From assembly GCA_964486685.1 (NCBI GenBank), contig CAZAOE010000004.1, positions 1 through 62,803 on the forward strand: 62,803 nucleotides of DNA, read 5' to 3'. Source of the stretch: JAIOTH01 sp964486685 (lineage in GTDB: Bacteria; Patescibacteriota; Patescibacteriia; UBA1558; S5-K13). This document shows positions 31,719-41,023 of the stretch, one piece after another. Numbering within the stretch: position 1 is the stretch's first letter; every line of letters starts with the position of its first letter. The notes beneath the pieces are model-generated. The model was not told where the DNA came from and searched no databases. It was given only the letters and a program-made list of their open reading frames with translations. Made by a program: the position numbers and the translations under genes.

Positions 31719-32495
31719 TTACTTGGTCTTTTTAACTTTTAATTTTTTGGCGCCCCTGTCTTTGCCGGCTGTTATAATAAGTTTTAAAAATTTAGATTTA
31801 GCTTGAGGATTAAACATTATAGCATTTTCCCATACACAATGACCTCCAATACCTTTTTTTGGTGGATAAAGAGTTGGTCGAATAACATTTTTTTTACCCA
31901 TTTTTTTATAACCAAGGTTATAAGAATCATTAAAATCCTCAAAGGTTTTAAAATCTACGCCAAACTTATCACACAATCTTTTAATTTCACCAGTCCAAGC
32001 AATACAAAGCCCATAATAAGAAGTTGATAATATTTTATTTAATTCTGTAGATTCTGAAGGTATAAATATTTTAGATTTAACTCCTATCTTACGATAATTT
32101 TGAGCTGCTTTCTCCCCTGCTGCCTTAGTTTCAGCGCCAATATATTTTATAAAACATTTTAAACTTTTTGTCAAGTTAGGATGCATACCCCTGACTGGAC
32201 TATGAACCACAGATTTAGTTTTTAAAATCTGATTAATTTTTTTAGTAATACCAACGTCTACAGTAGATTCAATAATAGTAATCCCTGGTCTATTTTTTTT
32301 AATTTGTCGTACAGATTCTTTAACAAAGCCCTGACTATAAGGAAAACAAATATGCAGAACATCTATTTTATTATTCTTTAAGTCATCTTGCTTTAAATCC
32401 TTAGACAAAATATTATATTTTGATTTTGAATATAACTTGGCCACGGACTTACCAATTTCACCCCAACCCATAATTCCAATTATTTTCTTTTTCAT
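31719..32495 (-). CDS. Nucleotide-sugar dehydrogenase-like NAD-binding protein
   Basis: A 258-residue protein with an N-terminal Rossmann motif IGIMGWGEIGKSVAKLY (about 5-21) and IGGHCVWENA near residue 220, which resembles the GGHC-(I)PxDP segment of UDP-ManNAc-type dehydrogenases. TELNKILSTSYYGLCIAW matches the middle-domain helix of that superfamily. It is much shorter than true dehydrogenases (about 420) and lacks the C-terminal UDP-binding domain. A reduced or repurposed relative is likely; the substrate is unknown. The C-terminus is Lys-rich. Confidence 0.6.
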   Translation of the reverse strand: MKKKIIGIMGWGEIGKSVAKLYSKSKYNILSKDLKQDDLKNNKIDVLHICFPYSQGFVKESVRQIKKNRPGITIIESTVDVGITKKINQILKTKSVVHSPVRGMHPNLTKSLKCFIKYIGAETKAAGEKAAQNYRKIGVKSKIFIPSESTELNKILSTSYYGLCIAWTGEIKRLCDKFGVDFKTFEDFNDSYNLGYKKMGKKNVIRPTLYPPKKGIGGHCVWENAIMFNPQAKSKFLKLIITAGKDRGAKKLKVKKTK

Positions 32496-32510
32496 ATTCT
32501 TTTATATTAT

Positions 32511-33536
32511 TCATTTAATAATTATTTGATCTTTTTGTCTTAAATCAATATATTCGATATTATCTAATTCTTTATTGCCCTCCTCTATTAAATAACGATA
32601 TAAATTAGAAATTTGACCTTCTAAATCCTCGTTGATTTTAAAATAAATTTTAAAATTATCTGTAACTAAAATTAAAAAATTTGGTCCAGCAAATTGATAT
32701 TCATAATATTTTCTCTGATAATTAAACTTTTCCTTATAATTATAATCTAAGTATAAAATATTTTCTATGATCTCTTCTTTAAAAAATTTATCCCCAATAT
32801 TAGGCATATTTGGATAAACTTCTTTCTCTATCGGCGCTATAATTGCTTCTTCTTTAACAATTAATCCTTGCCCTGTATCAGCCCAAACAAAAATAGTAGA
32901 AGTACTATTGGTGTCCTGATAAAGCGGATGGTCTCTAACAATCCTGCTATTTTGTTTATCAATCTCTTCTTGATTAATAATAATTTCTTGCGGAACTTCT
33001 TTAATAATAATTTCGTCTTCTGCTGGTGGGGCTACTTGAGAAATTAAAATTCCCTGTTCATCAACTAAAAAATTACGATTATCAATTGTATAAAATAATT
33101 TATAAGGCCTTTCTTCTAATTTTATAAATAAAGTAGAAAAGTATTTTTTCTCTACTTGTAAATAATTAAATAAATAATCTTGGGCCAAGCTCTGCTCTGC
33201 CTTGTCTGGGCTAAATAAAAAATAATTATTATTCTTGAAAAATATTAATCTTCTTTTATTTAATATTTCTTCGCATTTTTCAATAATTTCTTGCGTAGAA
33301 ATTTCTTCGTTGCCTTCGACAATGATTTGGTTTATCTTAAAATAACTAGAAAATAAAATAATATAAACAAAATACATGCAAACAAATGCCAAAAAAAGAA
33401 TTAAAACTCGAGTTTGCCATTTTAATTTAGCGGTTTTAGAAAAATATTCTGTAATTTTGCTTCTACTATAATTCTCTCTTCTCTTAAAAGAAACGTTTTT
33501 TTTCCAAGCTGGATTTTTGGGTATATATCTATACAT
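32511..33536 (-). CDS. FtsQ/DivIB-like cell division protein
   Basis: A 341-residue bitopic membrane protein: a basic cytoplasmic N-terminus, one membrane segment at about 44-66 (VLILFLAFVCMYFVYIILF), then a POTRA-like domain starting FKINQIIVEGNEEISTQEII (about 70-89) and an outer domain ending IEYIDLRQKDQIIIK. That order and the closing IDLR fit FtsQ. It is longer than usual because of an acidic insert at about 175-245. It is last in a five-gene run with serS, a transglutaminase, DegT and FemAB genes. Confidence 0.75.
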   Translation of the reverse strand: MYRYIPKNPAWKKNVSFKRRENYSRSKITEYFSKTAKLKWQTRVLILFLAFVCMYFVYIILFSSYFKINQIIVEGNEEISTQEIIEKCEEILNKRRLIFFKNNNYFLFSPDKAEQSLAQDYLFNYLQVEKKYFSTLFIKLEERPYKLFYTIDNRNFLVDEQGILISQVAPPAEDEIIIKEVPQEIIINQEEIDKQNSRIVRDHPLYQDTNSTSTIFVWADTGQGLIVKEEAIIAPIEKEVYPNMPNIGDKFFKEEIIENILYLDYNYKEKFNYQRKYYEYQFAGPNFLILVTDNFKIYFKINEDLEGQISNLYRYLIEEGNKELDNIEYIDLRQKDQIIIK

Positions 33537-33537
33537 T

Positions 33538-34557
33538 TTAATATCCTCTTTTGATTCTTCTTATGCTTTCAATTAAATAATTAATAAAATATTTAGGTCT
33601 TAAAATTAAATCTTGAGCGTGAACATATTTTTCAGCCCAGCCCCCAAAGCCCATTTTAAATCTGCTTAAACCCAGCCAAGGATGCTTTTTTTTATCTGCT
33701 GGGGCAATTCCCCAAAAATTATAGAGTTTTAATCCCCTGGCCTTAGCTTCTAAAATGGCCTCCCATTGTAAAAGCTCTGCTGCTGGAACCTGGGCAAATT
33801 TTCTAATTGAAGCCCCGTGATGGTAAAAACCGGAATTATTAGCAAAAATAATTACAGCAGTTGCTATGAGAATATCTTGATAATAAGCAAAAAAGATCAT
33901 GGCCTTATTTTGAAAGCTAAAAATTTTAAACTCTTTTTGAATATATTCTTTGGAAAAAGGCACAAAGTCCTGCCGGTCAGCCGTTTGCTGATATAAATTA
34001 TAAAATTCATCTATATAATCCAAATTTTTGGTTTTAATAATTTTTACCTCATCTCTTTGGGCCTTATTAATTGAATACCTGGTTCTTTTTTTCATTGCTC
34101 TTAAAAGTTGGTTTGAATCTGCTTCAATATCTAAAATCCAGGCAATTTCTGGATGCATATGGATAGGTGCATTTTTAAAACCTAAATTTTTAAATATATT
34201 TTGATTATCTTGACTGTCTTTTAATAGGGGGCTGATTCTAATAAAATCAACCTTTTCTTGCTTGGCTAATTTTTTAATATAATTAATTAATTCATTAAAA
34301 ATATTTTTTTCTTGATAATTAATTAATGGTCCATGCGGACAAAATAAAAATGACCCTCTTTTAGCCCTTATCTTATAAATAAAAGCTATACCCTTTAATT
34401 GCTCGGCTTGATATATTCCTAATCTAAAAATTTTATAACCCAATTCTTCTTGAGCCAGACCCCATTCCCAAGTATGCAAAAAAGTGTGCGGAGCATATTT
34501 TTGTTCAAAATTAGTCCACTCCTCTCGAGAATCTATTTTTTTAATTTTATAATTCAT
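33538..34557 (-). CDS. FemAB-family peptidyltransferase
   Basis: A 339-residue FemX/FemAB-like protein with two GNAT-like halves. FLHTWEWGLAQEELGYK (about 26-42), CPHGPLINY, RAMKKRTRYSINKAQRDEVK (about 154-173) and FWGIAPADKKKHPWLGLSRF (about 283-302) are typical. Family members add amino acids from aminoacyl-tRNA to peptidoglycan stem peptides or their cross-bridges. serS in the same operon is interesting because some Fem enzymes use Ser-tRNA. It overlaps the DegT gene by 4 bases (ATGA). Confidence 0.88.
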   Translation of the reverse strand: MNYKIKKIDSREEWTNFEQKYAPHTFLHTWEWGLAQEELGYKIFRLGIYQAEQLKGIAFIYKIRAKRGSFLFCPHGPLINYQEKNIFNELINYIKKLAKQEKVDFIRISPLLKDSQDNQNIFKNLGFKNAPIHMHPEIAWILDIEADSNQLLRAMKKRTRYSINKAQRDEVKIIKTKNLDYIDEFYNLYQQTADRQDFVPFSKEYIQKEFKIFSFQNKAMIFFAYYQDILIATAVIIFANNSGFYHHGASIRKFAQVPAAELLQWEAILEAKARGLKLYNFWGIAPADKKKHPWLGLSRFKMGFGGWAEKYVHAQDLILRPKYFINYLIESIRRIKRGY

Positions 34558-35819
34558 GGTTTAAAAGAATTAATGGCTTTAATGATTCTATGGGCATCTT
34601 TAGGGTAAATATTTATATTTACTGGCAAATTAGCTGATTGCGCAGACATCTCCTCTGCTACTGGACAAGTACCTTTTTGATACTTGGTTTGAGAAAAATC
34701 AATATCATGGGGAGCAATATTTGGTTGATACCAATCTCCTAAAATAATCTGTTGTTTTTTTAAATAAATTTTTAATTCCTTGAAATAATTAGTTAATAAA
34801 GGATATCTTAAACAAATACTATTCTGTAAATCAATATTATTCGTTTGCCAAGGCAATTTAATATATTGATTCTTAATTTCTTGATTATAAATCTGAGCAA
34901 TTTTTTTTCTATGAGCAATATTTATTTCTAAGGCCTTTAATTGCTCAAATAAAATATTAGCTAAAGAATTTGGCAATTGGGCTGGATAAAAAACATCTGG
35001 CTCTCCTCTCTTTTCTGGCTGATAAATAATTTTATTAATAATATTTAATTTTTTAGAAATATATAAAATTAATTTACCTAAAAAAATACTATAAAATATT
35101 TTTCCCTTCCAAAAAGCCGGATAATGAAATAAATGTTGCAAAACTCTGCTGAATGGCGACTGCTGAAGATTGTTTTGAATGCTTTTTAATTTTAAACCCA
35201 AATTGTCTTGATTAGTGATTAAAGCCCCGCCGCGAACACAGGAAATAATTTTATCTGAACCAAAACTAAACATTCCTATATCACCCCAAGTACCAGTTAA
35301 TTTACCTTGATATTTGGTGCCTAAAGAATGGGCACAATCCTCAATAATTTTTAAATTATATTTTTTGGCAATAATCAATAATTTATCTATATCAGCTACG
35401 GCCCCAAAAGTATGCTGAATTATTAAAACTTTTGCCTGAGGTGTAATTTTCTTTTCTAAATCTTCAGCATCCATATTAAAATCATTTTGCACATCAATAT
35501 AAACTGGCTTGGCCCCAGTCCAATTAATAGCATTAGCCACCACCACACAAGTATAGCCCTGAACCAAAACCTCGTCTCCTGCTTGGACGCCTAAGGCCTT
35601 GAGAGCTAAATGTAAAGCACTGCGACCACTATCAAAAACAAAACAATATTTAGATTGAAAATAATTTCTTAATACTGCTTCTGCTTTTTGAGGATAATTT
35701 CCAAAAATAATTTTAGGCCAATTCCAGGGCAAACATAAAAATTTTAAAGATATTAAAACATCTTTAAATCTTAAATTAGGAGCAAAACCAGTAAAAATTG
35801 TTTTTTGAAAAAACATCAA
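34554..35819 (-). CDS. DegT/DnrJ/EryC1-family PLP-dependent aminotransferase
   Basis: A 421-residue fold-type I PLP enzyme. DSGRSALHLALKALGV (about 63-78) is the cofactor phosphate loop, EDCAHSLGTKYQGKLTGTWG (about 161-180) follows, and the catalytic Lys is in SFGSDKIISCVRGG (about 185-198). Members usually aminate nucleotide-linked keto sugars for surface glycans. Here the gene is coupled by 4-base overlaps to a transglutaminase-like and a FemAB gene, pointing to an envelope product. Confidence 0.85.
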   Translation of the reverse strand: MMFFQKTIFTGFAPNLRFKDVLISLKFLCLPWNWPKIIFGNYPQKAEAVLRNYFQSKYCFVFDSGRSALHLALKALGVQAGDEVLVQGYTCVVVANAINWTGAKPVYIDVQNDFNMDAEDLEKKITPQAKVLIIQHTFGAVADIDKLLIIAKKYNLKIIEDCAHSLGTKYQGKLTGTWGDIGMFSFGSDKIISCVRGGALITNQDNLGLKLKSIQNNLQQSPFSRVLQHLFHYPAFWKGKIFYSIFLGKLILYISKKLNIINKIIYQPEKRGEPDVFYPAQLPNSLANILFEQLKALEINIAHRKKIAQIYNQEIKNQYIKLPWQTNNIDLQNSICLRYPLLTNYFKELKIYLKKQQIILGDWYQPNIAPHDIDFSQTKYQKGTCPVAEEMSAQSANLPVNINIYPKDAHRIIKAINSFKP

Positions 35820-36766
35820 ATTTTTTTAGTTAAAAAATCCACTTTAATTTTCAATCCTTCTTTGGGATAAACAAAAGGATGCTGTAAAATTGGAACTCTA
35901 AATTTTTTATTGTCTAAAATAATTGGAATATCACAGGCCTGTGAAAAAACTATTCGATCGCTTCCTATATTATTTAAAGAGCCGAGCTTTAAAGTTTTTT
36001 CCTGTTGATATAAATGCTCAATAGCTGGATCTGCTGGCGCCCATTTCTCATTGGGCAATAAAATTTCTGGCCAAGCATGCATAGTATTATTTTTATAACC
36101 AGCCCAAAAACCAGATAAAATTCTAGCTGGAATACCCTTTAAAATGCACAGGGAGACAAACAAAGAAGAAAAGCCACCACAATCAACACATTTTCTGTCT
36201 AAAGCATCCTGAGCAGAATAAAGGCCTGATATTGGGTCTCCATATTTAAGATTAGCAATTAAATAATTGTTTATTTTTTGTAAAATTTCATCAATTCTAT
36301 CCTCATCTCTAATAATTTCATCTGCTAAATCCTGAATATCCTTATCCTCTAAATTTAGAAAACTATTCTTTTTTTTATAAATCTGATTTTCTGTCTCCTC
36401 TTCATAATCTTGAAGCTTCAGTCCTTTTTCTAAAATTTCTACCCGCGGACTAACTTTAATAGAAAAATTCTCCTGAACCACAAAACTTTCTCGGGCCTTT
36501 AAATTCATTTTCCAAAAAACATACTTATTTCCATATTTTAAATCTTCTCCCCGACCATCTATTTGCGGGAAAAAATTTACAGAATCTAAAATATTTTGAT
36601 ATTTGGTATTACCGGGTACTGGCAAAACTAAAAAAAACTCTTTTTTAAAGTCGCTGTTATTAAAAATTTCTGCCCGATAATTAACTTTGTAGGTCTGGGG
36701 ATGGTTATAAAAATTTAATCCTAATTTATTCCTTAAAGAATTTAAGGATTTTCTTATTTTAAACAT
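35816..36766 (-). CDS. Transglutaminase-like domain protein
   Basis: A 316-residue protein. The C-terminal half holds a transglutaminase or cysteine-protease triad: Cys in KCVDCGGFSSLFVSLC (about 192-207), His in NNTMHAWPEI (about 226-235) and Asp in APADPAIEHL (about 244-253). The N-terminal half is beta-rich. There is no clear signal peptide. Such proteins can act as peptidases or amidases. It shares one base with serS and overlaps the DegT gene by 4, so it belongs to the envelope operon. Confidence 0.75.
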   Translation of the reverse strand: MFKIRKSLNSLRNKLGLNFYNHPQTYKVNYRAEIFNNSDFKKEFFLVLPVPGNTKYQNILDSVNFFPQIDGRGEDLKYGNKYVFWKMNLKARESFVVQENFSIKVSPRVEILEKGLKLQDYEEETENQIYKKKNSFLNLEDKDIQDLADEIIRDEDRIDEILQKINNYLIANLKYGDPISGLYSAQDALDRKCVDCGGFSSLFVSLCILKGIPARILSGFWAGYKNNTMHAWPEILLPNEKWAPADPAIEHLYQQEKTLKLGSLNNIGSDRIVFSQACDIPIILDNKKFRVPILQHPFVYPKEGLKIKVDFLTKKI

Positions 36767-38013
36767 TATTTTTCAATTCTAGATTTTAATATTTTAAAAT
36801 TTAAATACTTTCTTAATACCTTGGGTATTTTAACCGAACCATCTGCTTGTTGATTTTGTTCTAAGATAGCTGGTAAAATTCGCGAGGTAGCTAAACCAGA
36901 AGCATTTAAAGTATGAACAAATTTTTTGTTCCCTTGTTCGTCTTGATATTTTATATTAGCTCGCCGAGCTTGATAATCTAAAGCATTAGAAACGCTAGAA
37001 ACTTCTTTATAAATATCTATGCTCGGAAAATACACTTCTAAATCAATGGTTTTAGCCATAGTAGCACTAGTATCTTGGGCAGCTAATTTTGATGTTTGAA
37101 AATGTAAACCAAGCCCCTGAACAAGCTTTTCAGCGTTTTTTAATAATTCGTTGAATGATTCTTCGCTCTTAACTGGCTCAGCGAAATGAAACATTTCAAT
37201 TTTATTAAACTGATGTCCACGCATTATTCCTCTTTCTTTTGTACGATAAGCACCAGCTTCCTTTCTAAAGCAAGGCGAGAAAGCATAATATTTTAAAGGC
37301 AAATCTTGTTTTAAAATTTCATCTCGATGGTAATTTAAAAGCATCATTTCGCTAGTAGCATTTAAACACAATTGTTCATTATTTGTCCAAAATAAATCTT
37401 CTTTAAATTTTGGTAAATGGCCGGAAGCATAAGCTGATTCTTGATTTAATAAATAAGGTAATAATAAAAATTTATAGCCATTTTTTTGATGAAAATCTTT
37501 AAAATAATTCCACAAAGCCCATTCTAATTCTGCTCCTTGACCAACATAAGCCCAAAAACCAGCCCCAGACATCTTAGTGGCCCTTTGATAATCAATTAAA
37601 TTCAAGGATTGGGCTAATTCCATATGGTCCTTAATTTTAAAACTAAACTGGGGTTTTTTTCCATAAGTACTTATAACCTCATTATTTTCCTTACCACCAG
37701 CCAAAACATCAGCAGCCGGAATATTTGGTAAAGACGATAGCTCTTCTTTAAACTTTTTATCTAGATCATTAAATTTTTCTTCTAGAATTTTAATTTCTAC
37801 ACCTATTTTTTTCATTTCTTCTATAATTTCTAGACTAGGTTTGGTTTTAGAATGTTTATTTTTTTCCGCCTTTAAATTATCTAATTTGGCTATTAAATCA
37901 CGACGCTGTTTATCTAATTCTAAAATCTCATCCAAATTAATCTCTGGGACCCTCTTTTTTAAAGCTTTTTCAATTTCTGCTTTATTTTCTCTAATTTTTT
38001 GAATATCTAACAT
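36766..38013 (-). CDS. serS: Seryl-tRNA synthetase
   Basis: Class II synthetase of 415 residues. The N-terminal long coiled-coil arm (about 1-105, ILELDKQRRDLIAKLDNLKA) binds the tRNA-Ser variable arm. The core includes CLNATSEMMLL (about 217-227), CFRKEAGAYRTKERGIMRGH (motif 2, about 251-270) and NASGLATSRILPAILEQNQQ (motif 3). It is the first gene of a run with transglutaminase, DegT, FemAB and FtsQ-like genes. Confidence 0.95.
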   Translation of the reverse strand: MLDIQKIRENKAEIEKALKKRVPEINLDEILELDKQRRDLIAKLDNLKAEKNKHSKTKPSLEIIEEMKKIGVEIKILEEKFNDLDKKFKEELSSLPNIPAADVLAGGKENNEVISTYGKKPQFSFKIKDHMELAQSLNLIDYQRATKMSGAGFWAYVGQGAELEWALWNYFKDFHQKNGYKFLLLPYLLNQESAYASGHLPKFKEDLFWTNNEQLCLNATSEMMLLNYHRDEILKQDLPLKYYAFSPCFRKEAGAYRTKERGIMRGHQFNKIEMFHFAEPVKSEESFNELLKNAEKLVQGLGLHFQTSKLAAQDTSATMAKTIDLEVYFPSIDIYKEVSSVSNALDYQARRANIKYQDEQGNKKFVHTLNASGLATSRILPAILEQNQQADGSVKIPKVLRKYLNFKILKSRIEK

Positions 38014-38065
38014 AGGTTTAGATTTTTTCTTTTTTGTCTCTCAAAAATTCTACCACCCCTTTGTC

Positions 38066-38160
38066 ATTCTGAACTTGTTTCCTGCCTGCCGGTAGGCAGG
38101 CAGAATCTGTTATCAACAAAATAAATTTTTTAGATCCTGAAATAAATTCAGGATGACAAA
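38066..38160. repeat. Nested palindrome (TGTCATTCTGAA type) before serS
   Basis: TTTGTCATTCTGAACTTG at the left mirrors CTGAATTCAGGATGACAAA-type text at the right (about 38135-38160). Inside lies a second palindrome, CTGCCTGCC-ggta-GGCAGGCAG (38083-38103). As far as I know, similar GTCATTCTGAAC and CCTGCC repeats occur in many unrelated bacteria. Confidence 0.6.
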
Positions 38161-38170
38161 AAAGAAAAAG

Positions 38171-38764
38171 TTACTTAATTATTATCTCAATTATATAATC
38201 TTTTTGTTCAATGGCATCAACTATATCTTGTCCAGAAATTACTTGGCCAAAAATAGTATGCAGACCATTTAACCAAGACGTAGCCGTGTGGGTAATAAAA
38301 ATTTGCGAACCATTGGTATTGGGTCCAGAATTAGCCATGGCCAAAACTCCGGCCTGAGCAAACTTTAAATTTGAATCAATCTCATCTTTAAAACTATATC
38401 CTGGTCCTCCTGTTCCAGCAATAGGTAATTTATCTGGATTATTATTCGGATCATAAACAAAATCTACATTCTCCTCTCCTTTGGTAAATAGATCACCGGT
38501 CTGAATCATAAAATCGGCAATTACCCGATGGAATTTTATATTATTATAATAATCTTCTTGAGCTAATTTAATAAAATTATCTACTGTAATCGGAGCTTGG
38601 TCTTTATAAAGTTTTAATTCTATATCGCCTTTATTGGTTTTAATAATTGCTTGCATATTTTTTTCAATTATTTCTTCTTTTTGATTAATATTGCTTATTT
38701 GTGCATTATTGGTACAGGCAGTTAGGCCTAAACAAATAATGGATAATAATAATATTTTTTTCAT
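38171..38764 (-). CDS. Peptidyl-prolyl isomerase (cyclophilin) lipoprotein
   Basis: A 197-residue protein with a lipoprotein signal (LLSIICLGLTACTN, lipobox LTAC, Cys at about 17). It is then a cyclophilin domain: MQAIIKTNKGDIELKL, FHRVIADFMIQTGD (about 98-111), ANSGPNTNGSQIFITH (about 144-159) and LNGLHTIFGQVISG. It should assist folding of exported proteins outside the membrane. Confidence 0.92.
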   Translation of the reverse strand: MKKILLLSIICLGLTACTNNAQISNINQKEEIIEKNMQAIIKTNKGDIELKLYKDQAPITVDNFIKLAQEDYYNNIKFHRVIADFMIQTGDLFTKGEENVDFVYDPNNNPDKLPIAGTGGPGYSFKDEIDSNLKFAQAGVLAMANSGPNTNGSQIFITHTATSWLNGLHTIFGQVISGQDIVDAIEQKDYIIEIIIK

Positions 38765-38782
38765 AATATATATCTTAATTAT

Positions 38783-39340
38783 TTATAAACCCAATTCATT
38801 AGAAATACTTTGCATGGCTATTAAGCCAATCTTTAAAAAACGTTCTAAATCCATCTCAAAATCTGCACAAGCCACTATCCCTTCTCTGCGCGCTCCTTTG
38901 GCAAAATTACCCTCTCTAAATCTTTTTTGTAATGACGCTAATTTTAAATCCGCTAATTTTTTACTTGGCAAAACTAAAGTGGAAGCAACAATTAATCCAG
39001 TCAATGGGTCAACAGCATAAATACATTTTTCTATTAAAGTGTTTCGGGTTTTGCCAGTCATTTCATTATGTGCTCTAATAGCATTAGTTATAATTTTATC
39101 AACTCCAATTTTTTCCAACTCCTCTGCTATCTTAGCACCTTGCCTAGAAGAATTCTGCAAACATTCCTCGTCTTCCATATCAGCATCATGTAAAAGTCCT
39201 GCTAATCCCCAAGCCTCTTCATCCTCTCCAAAATGCTTAGCTAAGGCCCGCATAATGGCCTCGGTAGCCAACATATGCTTAATTGAATTCTGATTTTTTA
39301 CTCTGGACTTAATCAAATCCAAAGCTTCATCTCTAATCAT
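38783..39340 (-). CDS. HD-domain phosphohydrolase
   Basis: A 185-residue HDIG-type protein: NSIKHMLATEAIMRAL (about 18-33) has the first His, GLLHDADMED (about 48-57) the HD pair, and IRAHNEMTGKT (about 89-99) a further metal ligand. Such small HD proteins hydrolyse nucleotides or phosphoesters; the substrate is unknown. It lies between lysS and the cyclophilin gene on the same strand. Confidence 0.82.
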   Translation of the reverse strand: MIRDEALDLIKSRVKNQNSIKHMLATEAIMRALAKHFGEDEEAWGLAGLLHDADMEDEECLQNSSRQGAKIAEELEKIGVDKIITNAIRAHNEMTGKTRNTLIEKCIYAVDPLTGLIVASTLVLPSKKLADLKLASLQKRFREGNFAKGARREGIVACADFEMDLERFLKIGLIAMQSISNELGL

Positions 39341-39375
39341 ACTATTAACCTATTATTCAATTAACCTATTAACAA

Positions 39376-40857
39376 TTATTCTTTTGGTTTCATTAATGGA
39401 AAAATCTGACATTCTCGACCCGGTTTATCCATTAAAAAACTAAAAACCCTTTCACTCATTCCATAGCCACAAGTTGGTGGCATACCATATTCTAAGGCCT
39501 CCACAAATTCTTTATCATACATTTGAGCCTCATCATCTCCTTCGTCTCTTAATTTTTCTTGTTTTTGAAATCTTTGAGCTTGGTCAATGGGGTCATTTAA
39601 TTCACTATAGCCATTTCCTAATTCTGAACCAGCAATAATCGGCTGAAATCTTTGGGTAAGTTCTGGATTATCCTCTTTTCTTTTGGCCAAAGGAGAAACT
39701 ACTTCTGGAACGCCAATTAAAAATCCTGGACCCTTGATTTGCTTGCGACAGTATTTCCACAAATTATCTATCGCTCGAGTTAAATTAAAACCTTTTTGAT
39801 CATATTTAATTTTTAATTCTTTTAATTTAGCCTCTATTTCTTTTTGATTAGTTTTTAAAATATCTATCCCGGTCATTTTTTGCACAGTTTTTTGATAATC
39901 ATAAATTTCCCATTTTTTATTTAAATCTATATTAAAACCCTTAATTTTAAATTTGGCTGTCCCAAAAGTTTCCTGAGCCACATATTTATACATCTCTTCT
40001 ACTAATTGCATACCTTTTTTGTAATCAGCATAGGCCCAATAAAATTCCATTTGTTCATAGTCCTGTAAATGTTCGGCGTCCATGCCTTCGTTTCTAAATT
40101 GCCTACCAATTTCAAAAACTTTTTCAAAACCAGCCACCATTAACCTTTTATGCCATAATTCACCGGTCGAAATACGCAAATAAACATCTAAATCTAAAGC
40201 ATTATGATGAGTTATAAATGGCCGAGCATCAGCTCCTCCGGTTTTTATTTCTAAAGCCGGAGTTTGTACCTCTGTAAATCCTTTATCTAATAAAAAATTA
40301 CGAACAGCATTCCAAAACTTTCCTTTTTTAATAATCATTTCTTTGACTTCTGGATTGGCAAGAATATCTAAATATCTTTTTCTTAATCGCTCTTCTTCGT
40401 CTTTTAAACCATGATATTTTTCTGGTAAAGGTCGTAAGGTTTTAGTTAATAATTTCCAATCCTTAACCATTAAACTTTGTTCGCCTTTATGGGTAATAAA
40501 AAGAGTGCCATTAGCTTGGATAAAATCCCCAATATCAATTAATTTTGTAAAGTTTTTGTATTTTTCATCGCCAACTTCTTTTTTAGAAAAAGCTAATTGT
40601 ATTATTCCAGAATCATCTTGGATTTGAGCAAAACTAAGATTTCCATGCGAACGAATACTTCTTAAACGACCACATAAAAAAATATCCTCTTTCTTTTTTT
40701 CCAACTTTTTAAAATTAGCCAAAACTTCCTCAATCATGTGGGTTCTTTTAGAAACAGCTGGATAAGGATCAATACTTTTTTCCCGAATCTTTTTTAAACG
40801 CTCAACGCGAATCTTATATTCGTCGCTAGGGTTAATAATTGTTTGTTTATCTGCCAT
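39376..40857 (-). CDS. lysS: Lysyl-tRNA synthetase (class II)
   Basis: An OB-fold anticodon domain (about 45-150, with FLCGRLRSIRSHGNLSFAQI) and a class II core: FRNEGMDAEHLQDYEQMEFY (about 250-269, motif 2) and GMPPTCGYGMSERVFSFLMD (motif 3). The start is taken at the ATG complementary to 40855-40857 (MADKQTI); an in-frame ATG 36 bases further upstream is possible. About 493 residues, normal for the family. Confidence 0.94.
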   Translation of the reverse strand: MADKQTIINPSDEYKIRVERLKKIREKSIDPYPAVSKRTHMIEEVLANFKKLEKKKEDIFLCGRLRSIRSHGNLSFAQIQDDSGIIQLAFSKKEVGDEKYKNFTKLIDIGDFIQANGTLFITHKGEQSLMVKDWKLLTKTLRPLPEKYHGLKDEEERLRKRYLDILANPEVKEMIIKKGKFWNAVRNFLLDKGFTEVQTPALEIKTGGADARPFITHHNALDLDVYLRISTGELWHKRLMVAGFEKVFEIGRQFRNEGMDAEHLQDYEQMEFYWAYADYKKGMQLVEEMYKYVAQETFGTAKFKIKGFNIDLNKKWEIYDYQKTVQKMTGIDILKTNQKEIEAKLKELKIKYDQKGFNLTRAIDNLWKYCRKQIKGPGFLIGVPEVVSPLAKRKEDNPELTQRFQPIIAGSELGNGYSELNDPIDQAQRFQKQEKLRDEGDDEAQMYDKEFVEALEYGMPPTCGYGMSERVFSFLMDKPGRECQIFPLMKPKE

Positions 40858-40958
40858 AAATTTATTTGAAATTATATTTAAATCATAAGCCAAAACTCCG
40901 CATTTTAATGCGTATTTCTTATCTTTATTATAACAATTCTATACACATTGAAAAGCCC

Positions 40959-40987
40959 TTGACATCAACATTTATTTATGCTATTCT
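40959..40987 (+). promoter_or_regulatory. Sigma-70-type promoter
   Basis: TTGACA (40959-40964), a 17-base spacer, TATTCT (40982-40987). The start codon of the next gene is at 41024, preceded by GGGAGGA at 41012-41018, five bases before the ATG. Confidence 0.75.
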
Positions 40988-41023
40988 TCAAAAATCACAA
41001 AAAAATAATCTGGGAGGATTATA

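Noticed and set aside
31719..32495. Full UDP-sugar dehydrogenase
   Set aside because: The C-terminal UDP-binding domain is absent and the protein is far too short; only the NAD-binding and middle regions are recognisable.
38691..39020. 109-residue plus-strand frame
   Set aside because: It lies opposite the cyclophilin start and the HD-domain gene, both well supported.
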